DNA from: a virus
DNA length: 64,000 nt
IMG/VR virus record: IMGVR_UViG_3300028840_003924
Coordinates: 62,001 to 126,000 of that record
Reading direction: 5' to 3' (one strand)
In this document: positions 59,440 to 64,000 of the stretch, piece by piece
Numbering within the stretch: position 1 is the first letter of the stretch
Layout: the number at the start of each line of letters is the position of its first letter
Position numbers and translations under genes: made by a program
Notes under the pieces: model-generated
Databases searched by the model: none
What the model was told of the DNA's origin: nothing
Seen by the model: the letters and a program-made list of their open reading frames with translations, nothing else

Positions 59440-59631
59440 ATGGAACGACAAACCCTTTTGTTGTTGCAAGAACGCACCAAAGAAGAACATGCGCTAGTGC
59501 TTCAAATGCTTCGCACATTACTACCAGATGGAAAGTTTAGCTTCTCGGCCAATGCGGGAGAACATGGCGGCTTTGTAACCGACGATCCGGAAACGTATCA
59601 GTACTGGAAATCACACTTAGGACTTTGGTAA
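59440..59631 (+). CDS. Small unknown protein
   Basis: 63 residues; helical N-terminus (LLLQERTKEEHALVLQMLRT), then ANAGEHGGFVTDDPETYQYW. Stop overlaps the next ATG. No family recognised. Confidence 0.45.
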   Translation: MERQTLLLLQERTKEEHALVLQMLRTLLPDGKFSFSANAGEHGGFVTDDPETYQYWKSHLGLW

Positions 59632-60245
59632 TGCCCATCTACGCAAAAGATCAACCGAAAGCAGAATACACCCCAGTACAATGCGTCGGCATGTACTGCG
59701 GACACCCCTCTTTCTTCCCAGAAGGGGAGGTCAAAGACCTGAAGACGTTGTTCGCCGATCTCGTGACAAGGGAATGGAGCAGCAGAGCAAATAGAGGCGT
59801 CCACGCATCCGCCCTCGGTTCGACATGGGTTATCGTCGTCTGGTGGAATGCAGGATGGGTCGAGTTCGGCTATGAAGCAGCAAAGGAAGTCATAGCCAAG
59901 TCCGACGTGAAGTTCGATGCAATTAAACCTATGCCGAATGAGAATGTAAAGCAAGGAACACCAAACCAATTCAGAGATACTACCCAAGAACCCTTAAATC
60001 CGGAATGGCTAATCCCCTCTTGTCTCGTTCTCGACAACCAGCAGCAAGAGCGACTGGCTAAATTTGTGGAAAAGTACCTGACACGAGAGATGATCGAGGC
60101 TGCGAGAGAAGAATCTTGTTCCCCAATTTCGCCCTTGGAGTTTCGCCTGCGAGATGGTAGCATTGTTGATATTGTCACCGCTCATATCGGCGACCACAAA
60201 TGCGACCTCACCCTGGATGATGAAGACAAGCTGGTCCCCGAATAA
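59631..60245 (+). CDS. Unknown 204-residue soluble protein
   Basis: ATG at 59631 in TAATG with the previous gene. QCVGMYCGHPSFFPEGEV at about 18-35, several Trp (VIVVWWNAGW) in the middle, and a beta C-terminus with VDIVTAHIGDHKCDLTLDDE. No membrane segment or signal. Family unknown. Confidence 0.5.
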   Translation: MPIYAKDQPKAEYTPVQCVGMYCGHPSFFPEGEVKDLKTLFADLVTREWSSRANRGVHASALGSTWVIVVWWNAGWVEFGYEAAKEVIAKSDVKFDAIKPMPNENVKQGTPNQFRDTTQEPLNPEWLIPSCLVLDNQQQERLAKFVEKYLTREMIEAAREESCSPISPLEFRLRDGSIVDIVTAHIGDHKCDLTLDDEDKLVPE

Positions 60246-60262
60246 CTAAGGAAAATAAAACC

Positions 60263-60856
60263 ATGAAACGTAGACACTTCATACTCTCCAGCGTCGTGAC
60301 AGCCATCGCCACCACCTTCGGCTGGAAGCCGAAGGTGGTGGCTGAAGAACCCGAACAACCTCGCCCTAGAAAGGGCGATATATGGAAATATCCAGAGACT
60401 GGCGATCTGATTGTGGTGGATAAAGTACGTCTCAAACTGGTTTTCTACCACTTCAAAAAACAACCAGACATCAAACGGGCCATGGCACCCTGGCAGTTTC
60501 GTGATACGTATGTATTCGTTAAACGGAAAGGCTCTGAAGATAACCCAAAGGGTCTGCCCGTTGTCCTGTTCGACGAGAAGGGGAAGATCATCAACGGAGA
60601 GGAACTGTTCAAAGACATCAACTGGACTGTCAAGCCGCCATTTTTTCATTCCGCCACTCGTCGGCGGCGTGCTTGGGTTCCCCAATTAACCCCTATGGCT
60701 CAAACTCGCTGCGCCGGGGCTTGTGTTTTCTGGGGTGAGGTCATGATGGAAAACTATTCGTGGGGACAAATCGATGTTGACCCCACGGAACATTCCGTGG
60801 TAGCCTACCGTTACGCAAGCCAAGAAGGTGTGACTAACCACGTCACTATCAACTAA
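60263..60856 (+). CDS. Tat-signal secreted protein, paralogue 1
   Basis: 197 residues. MKRRHFILSSVVTAIATTFG with twin Arg 3-4, a hydrophobic core and KVVAEEP as a plausible cleavage site (VVA-EE) looks like a twin-arginine signal. A conserved block follows at about 96-115 (PKGLPVVLFDEKGKIINGEE), then beta strands with TRCAGACVFWGE. Same order in the proteins at 61405 and 62196: signal, P-x-(G/N)L-x-V(V/I)xF block, C-x-V-W/WG strand, beta tail. Likely exported folded. Function unknown. Confidence 0.6.
   Translation: MKRRHFILSSVVTAIATTFGWKPKVVAEEPEQPRPRKGDIWKYPETGDLIVVDKVRLKLVFYHFKKQPDIKRAMAPWQFRDTYVFVKRKGSEDNPKGLPVVLFDEKGKIINGEELFKDINWTVKPPFFHSATRRRRAWVPQLTPMAQTRCAGACVFWGEVMMENYSWGQIDVDPTEHSVVAYRYASQEGVTNHVTIN
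60308..60342. repeat. 16-bp perfect hairpin inside the Tat-signal coding region
   Basis: GCCACCACCTTCGGCT, loop GGA, exact reverse complement. It encodes ATTFGWKPKVVA at the end of the signal peptide; the paralogue at 62196 has a similar hairpin at the same place. Confidence 0.85.
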
Positions 60857-60898
60857 CCATATAACCAGTTAATCGCCACTAACGTAAGGAGGGGTAAA

Positions 60899-61402
60899 AT
60901 GTCAGGGAACGTCATTTTCTTCATCGTCGCCAGCGTAACCATTGTTCTGTGGATCATCATCAGTGAAGTGAAGGCAAGACGCAAAAAAAGTGGAAAGATC
61001 ACCAACGACGACATCGGCAGACTCATCGAAGTGCGACAGAAAACATCGCAACAATGGAAGAAGCGGAAGCTCACCAACGTCAACAAAAGTGAACACCCCT
61101 ATACCTGTGAAGAGCCGGGGGATTTGCCCATCCACTGGCGACTCGCTCGACGGTGCAAGGAAACGGACGAGGTCGGCGATTACAACCCAGAGTCTGAAAA
61201 GAAAAACCCCAAAGGAACCGGAACCGTCGTGGGTGGCAAGCTGCTTAAGGGTGGCGAAATGATCGAGGTCCGGACCAGCACGGCACAGCGGTGGAAGAAA
61301 CGCAAGTTCCTAAGCTACCACGCCGAGTTGACTTCACCCTTCTACTGCGAAGAAGCTCCGGGTGAAGGGAAGTACTGGAAACTTGCCCGAAGGACTAAGT
61401 AA
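60899..61402 (+). CDS. Membrane protein with two IEVR/ARP domains
   Basis: 167 residues with AAGGAGG. Anchor at about 5-22 (VIFFIVASVTIVLWIIIS), then domain 1 at about 38-88 (DIGRLIEVR, QWKKRKLTNV, YTCEE, HWRLARRC) and domain 2 at about 117-166 (GEMIEVR, RWKKRKFLSY, FYCEE, YWKLARRT). This is the smallest IEVR/ARP protein in the window and shows the minimal layout. Lies between two of the Tat-signal paralogues. Confidence 0.7.
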   Translation: MSGNVIFFIVASVTIVLWIIISEVKARRKKSGKITNDDIGRLIEVRQKTSQQWKKRKLTNVNKSEHPYTCEEPGDLPIHWRLARRCKETDEVGDYNPESEKKNPKGTGTVVGGKLLKGGEMIEVRTSTAQRWKKRKFLSYHAELTSPFYCEEAPGEGKYWKLARRTK

Positions 61403-61404
61403 CC

Positions 61405-61797
61405 ATGAAACGCAGACACTTCACCTTATCCAACGCCATCGCAGCCATCGGTGCCGCCATTGGCGTGAAAGCAGAAAGGGCGAAAGGGAAAGGTCCTGGT
61501 AACAACCCAAAGAATCTGCCGGTTGTTAAGTTCAAGGAGAGCCTTCTCGCCATTGCAAACGAGAAGGAGCTATTCGAGTACGCAAGCAACCTCCCCGAAA
61601 ATAAGCCGATGGCATACGAAGGGGTCTTAAAATGCCGTGTGTGGGTCGATGTACCTACAAAAAATGATGAGGATGGGCCCTGGTGGGGCGAGACCGGCCT
61701 CGAAATGGAATACACGGCTTTCGACGAGTGGGGTACTGATGGCTTCTTCCTATACCGGGTCGATGAATCGATAGACTTTCCAGTTGCCCACATTTGA
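61405..61797 (+). CDS. Tat-signal secreted protein, paralogue 2
   Basis: 130 residues starting MKRRHFTLSNAIAAIGAAIG with twin Arg 3-4. PKNLPVVKFKESLLAIANEK at about 34-53 is the shared block, then CRVWVDVPTKND and WWGETGLEMEYTAFDEWG. No hairpin in its signal region. It begins 2 nt after the IEVR gene's stop. Function unknown. Confidence 0.55.
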   Translation: MKRRHFTLSNAIAAIGAAIGVKAERAKGKGPGNNPKNLPVVKFKESLLAIANEKELFEYASNLPENKPMAYEGVLKCRVWVDVPTKNDEDGPWWGETGLEMEYTAFDEWGTDGFFLYRVDESIDFPVAHI

Positions 61798-61838
61798 GGG
61801 CACTTTTTTTCTGTTTCTCTGTTTAAGGAGTGGGTGTG

Positions 61839-62036
61839 ATGCCACAAGGCAAGATTAAGAAGTTGATTACGGAAAAGGGATTTGGGTTCATCGAGGCGCA
61901 AGGTGGAGACATCTTCTTCCACCACTCGTCGCTCCAAGGTGTGACCATCGAAGAACTTTGTGAAGGCCAAGAAGTCGAATACGACAAAGGGAGTGGACCG
62001 AAAGGACCACGAGCCGAAAACATCAAGGTGCTGTAG
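61839..62036 (+). CDS. Cold-shock domain protein
   Basis: 65 residues from ATG 61839 (AAGGAG 8 nt upstream; a GTG 9 nt earlier is less likely). QGKIKKLITEKGFGFIEAQG holds RNP1 (KGFGFI) and DIFFHHSSL RNP2 (DIFFHH), followed by EGQEVEYD and GPRAENIKVL. Full cold-shock fold, binds single-stranded RNA/DNA and can melt hairpins. Phage-encoded CSPs may aid phage translation. Confidence 0.9.
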   Translation: MPQGKIKKLITEKGFGFIEAQGGDIFFHHSSLQGVTIEELCEGQEVEYDKGSGPKGPRAENIKVL

Positions 62037-62188
62037 TGTCAAAGTTCAAAGTAACCTTTGAAGGCCACGGTCAGATCGAGGAAGTTCCCGACGACTACGA
62101 GCCTAAAGAAGACGAAGAACTCGTCGATACGCACGAAGAGGGAGAAAGGGTGCTGATCCTTTCCATGTTGAGTGGCCTCCTACCCTAG
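62036..62188 (+). CDS. 50-residue truncated paralogue of the 53503 protein
   Basis: GTG start in TAGTG with the cold-shock gene; AAGGTG upstream. KFKVTFEGHGQIEEVPDDYE is like the start of the protein at 53503, but it stops after 50 codons (LLP). A tail of the domain and the later region are missing. It may be a degraded duplicate. Confidence 0.5.
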   Translation: MSKFKVTFEGHGQIEEVPDDYEPKEDEELVDTHEEGERVLILSMLSGLLP

Positions 62189-62195
62189 GTGAACC

Positions 62196-62660
62196 ATGAA
62201 ACGTAGAGTTTTTCTCGCAGGGGCAGCAGGGGCAGCCGTCACCACCACCTTGGGCGTCCCGCCCAAGGTGGTGGCTCGTGAAGCTCCCCAAAAGGAACCT
62301 GAAAACCCAGAAGGCTTAGCCGTCATCAAGTTCTCCAAAGACGGCAAGAAAGTCATCAACCTCAAAGAGATCATCGAACATGGAGGAACCCGAGATAACT
62401 TCTTCATGAGTCGAGATGATAAGATCGCTGGGCCAAACGGAATCTTTCTTGAGTGTGCCGTGTGGCTTCGCAAAAAAGATGCCATGGCGGACTGCTGCCG
62501 CCCCTACAATACACCCGGCCTGTATTGGGGTAAGGTAAAGATGCATTACGCTATCGCTGACGATTACGATGTTAGCTTCTATCTCCAAACAACCGAGGAG
62601 TCGCACGCAATCGACTTGCCAAATTTTGACACGGACTTCGAGGTCGACGAGGTTCGGTAG
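62196..62660 (+). CDS. Tat-signal secreted protein, paralogue 3
   Basis: 154 residues. MKRRVFLAGAAGAAVTTTLG is the most typical twin-arginine signal of the three, with KVVAREA as cleavage region. PEGLAVIKFSKDGKKVINLK at about 43-62 is the shared block, then ECAVWLRKKD and GLYWGKVKMHYAIADDYD. A coding hairpin lies at 62242-62274. Likely exported; function unknown. Confidence 0.6.
   Translation: MKRRVFLAGAAGAAVTTTLGVPPKVVAREAPQKEPENPEGLAVIKFSKDGKKVINLKEIIEHGGTRDNFFMSRDDKIAGPNGIFLECAVWLRKKDAMADCCRPYNTPGLYWGKVKMHYAIADDYDVSFYLQTTEESHAIDLPNFDTDFEVDEVR
62242..62274. repeat. 15-bp perfect hairpin inside Tat paralogue 3
   Basis: CCACCACCTTGGGCG, loop TCC, exact reverse complement. Encodes TTTLGVPPKVVA, the same signal-peptide spot as the hairpin at 60308. 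Hairpin bases CCACC/GGTGG recur. Confidence 0.85.
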
Positions 62661-62672
62661 TGTTAGGTCGAA

Positions 62673-62707
62673 CACCACCTCCCGCCGCATAGCGGCGGGA
62701 GGTGGTG
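62673..62707 (+). terminator. 16-bp hairpin between genes
   Basis: CACCACCTCCCGCCGC, loop ATA, exact reverse complement. Follows Tat paralogue 3; its 3' side runs into GGGAGG, the ribosome site of the gene at 62718. No U-tract, so it could terminate or control translation. Confidence 0.7.
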
Positions 62708-62717
62708 GGAGGGAACT

Positions 62718-63044
62718 ATGAAATTCAGTATTAGCGTGATGGGCACTGACGAGTTAGCGCCACAACAACTCGGTGCCGAAGACTTGTTCACAGCAGATGC
62801 GGGCGTGTACGCCTCTGAGCAGTACGAGGACTACTATGTGGTAGTCTTTCCCAACTGGAATACAGAAGAGGCTCCGGAGGCCGTGCTCGCTTTGAATATG
62901 GTGGGGCAGGAAGTTAAGGCTTTCGATCCCGGCGAGTTTGGTAACAACGACACCTTTGTAAGGGTCAACGCCGAGGTGAAGGTTGCCATCCAACTCAGCA
63001 AGATTGAACTGCCAGAGATCGAGTTTGAAGGAATCATGGAATGA
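62718..63044 (+). CDS. Unknown small beta protein
   Basis: 108 residues; GGGAGG upstream. FSISVMGTDELAPQQLGAED, then YYVVVFPNWNTEE, VGQEVKAFDPGEFGNNDTFV and a VKVAIQLSKIELPEIEFEG tail. No membrane segment. Overlaps the next gene by 4 nt. Family unknown. Confidence 0.5.
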   Translation: MKFSISVMGTDELAPQQLGAEDLFTADAGVYASEQYEDYYVVVFPNWNTEEAPEAVLALNMVGQEVKAFDPGEFGNNDTFVRVNAEVKVAIQLSKIELPEIEFEGIME

Positions 63045-63697
63045 GCAATTCACGGATCAGAGAATTAGACCGAAAGAACACGGACCTCCTGAGCGCCCTA
63101 ACCTTCCTCGTTGATGCTATCGAAAGAGAGCCGAAGGATAAGTGCGACTTTCGTCCAACCAAAGACTCTTACAGGTTCATCCCACTCAACATTCATTCCT
63201 TCATGGGAGCGATGGAGACGGTAGTTACCCATATGAAGAAACGTCGTGTCTTCGACAGAGACATCCCGAATCGCCCGCCACGGGGATATCCAACTTTCAT
63301 GGACGCCGGTTGCGGGTGTGGGACGAAGCTCGTTTTAGCAACTTCATTCGGCTTTGAATCTTACGGCTTAGAAATTGATCGCAAGCTGGTGCGCCGGGCG
63401 AAGAGGTTGTTCTCTGCGAATATCTCAGGCGATGACCATCACTTCCTTTCCAACCGTCACGGGCACATGCGATTGCCCCAGGTTATCACCAAGAATGTTC
63501 TCAACTGGGATTATAGTTCCTACGATGTGGTCTTCTTCTACCGCCCGTTTGAGGACCGTGAAAAGGAAGAGACCTTTGAGACGTTGGTCTACAGGCAGTT
63601 GGCGAAGGGAAGCTATGTGATCCCTGTCTATAGAGCACTGAACCCACCCGGTCGTTTCAAGCATCTGATGGGCGATGTCTTCTACAACCCGAAGTAA
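63041..63697 (+). CDS. SAM-dependent methyltransferase, paralogue of 47014
   Basis: 218 residues. MDAGCGCGTKLVLATSFGFE at about 86-105 is motif I; YGLEIDRKLVRRAKRLF follows. YDVVFFYRPF at about 162-171 is the motif IV area. Extensive similarity with the 47014 protein over the whole length, including the PLNIHSFMGAMETVVTHMKK / PFNVTSFIETMVAVVRHIRK block. The two may act as a heterodimer or on two substrates; substrate unknown. Confidence 0.75.
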   Translation: MSNSRIRELDRKNTDLLSALTFLVDAIEREPKDKCDFRPTKDSYRFIPLNIHSFMGAMETVVTHMKKRRVFDRDIPNRPPRGYPTFMDAGCGCGTKLVLATSFGFESYGLEIDRKLVRRAKRLFSANISGDDHHFLSNRHGHMRLPQVITKNVLNWDYSSYDVVFFYRPFEDREKEETFETLVYRQLAKGSYVIPVYRALNPPGRFKHLMGDVFYNPK

Positions 63698-63699
63698 TC

Positions 63700-63728
63700 T
63701 TGACTGAAGGCGAGCTAATGATTCTAAT
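63700..63728 (+). promoter_or_regulatory. Sigma-70-like promoter
   Basis: TTGACT, 17-nt spacer, TCTAAT: five of six in each box. It lies 27 nt before the ATG at 63756 of the gene running off the edge. Confidence 0.6.
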
Positions 63729-63755
63729 AGGGGAAAACTATGGATAGGTCTTCCG

Positions 63756-64000
63756 ATGCCGCCACCATACATCCTCTATCTCGACAACAAAGAGCAACAG
63801 GATCGCATTCCGACCCTGTACGGGACGATAGAGGCGTTGTGGAGTCATTTGGAGACGGTGAATGAGGGTTACCGCCGCAACTTCGGGAATGCCAACAACG
63901 GCAAAGCATGGATCGTAACGGACGCTTGTGCAAAAGGCACCCAAAAAGTTGACAAGACCGCCGCATATCGGATACTCCAAAAGCAAGGAACGATCAACCT
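63756..64000 (+). CDS. Partial unknown protein, runs off the right edge
   Basis: 81 codons open to the window end. Starts MPPPYILYLDNKEQQDR with GGATAGG upstream and its own promoter. Alpha/beta content, no membrane segment in the visible part. No family recognised. Confidence 0.55.
   Translation, partial: MPPPYILYLDNKEQQDRIPTLYGTIEALWSHLETVNEGYRRNFGNANNGKAWIVTDACAKGTQKVDKTAAYRILQKQGTIN

Noticed and set aside
1-64000. tRNA genes, integrase, IS elements
   Set aside because: No cloverleaf with a conserved TTCRANNC arm in the gaps, no tyrosine or serine recombinase motifs and no transposase frame were seen; a full scan with a tRNA finder would settle the first point.

Overview
The window is a piece of a large tailed-phage genome with a contractile (myovirus) tail, probably from a virus with a jumbo-class genome; this is inferred from gene content. 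Genes are packed with ATGA/TAATG overlaps and good Shine-Dalgarno sites. On the minus strand there is a recognisable T4-type tail and baseplate set: tape measure, LysM/gp53-like, gp27-like hub, gp5-like OB-fold spike, gp25, gp6/baseplate-J, tail protein I/gp7-like and fibre-like proteins. There is no tRNA, rRNA, CRISPR array, IS element or integrase. The host cannot be named. A lipoprotein signal and three twin-arginine-type signal peptides suggest a diderm bacterium, and the MKRR-x-F style would fit groups such as Planctomycetes, but that is weak evidence.

Layout. (1) 1-7150, minus strand: a partial gene, an unknown protein, then three large virion proteins that share one N-terminal module and carry PKD domains or an 11-residue IPSVIS repeat. 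(2) 7200-11387, plus strand: an inserted DNA-metabolism cassette (HNH endonuclease, deoxyribosyltransferase-like protein, DNA methyltransferase, ParB-like protein), closed by a 19-bp hairpin. (3) 11512-29579, minus strand: the tail/baseplate operon. (4) 29610-36736: small mixed-strand genes, including conserved phage proteins, a HAD (RNA-repair type) protein and a GroES-like co-chaperonin. (5) 36842-46700, mostly plus strand: many small membrane proteins, a tandem ribbon-helix-helix protein, one isolated minus-strand virion protein, an M16 zinc protease, a NADAR protein and a Thr-rich anchored protein. (6) 46766-64000, plus strand: an accessory region dominated by membrane-tethered proteins built from a repeated domain, called here the IEVR/ARP domain, plus bL12, a PrkA-like fragment, cupin, amidoligase-like protein, cold-shock protein, three Tat-signal paralogues and two paralogous SAM methyltransferases.

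The most unusual content: (a) 17 copies of the IEVR/ARP domain in four membrane proteins, ten of them in one 1354-residue mosaic that also has HRxDGPA repeats and zinc knuckles; (b) a full-length ribosomal protein bL12; (c) a stand-alone PrkA kinase segment fused to a membrane anchor; (d) an M16 protease with complete zinc ligands; (e) a dispersed set of long perfect hairpins, many with 3-nt loops and CACC/GGTG bases, several lying inside coding sequences. Together the right half looks like an envelope- and translation-directed takeover module; that reading is inference.
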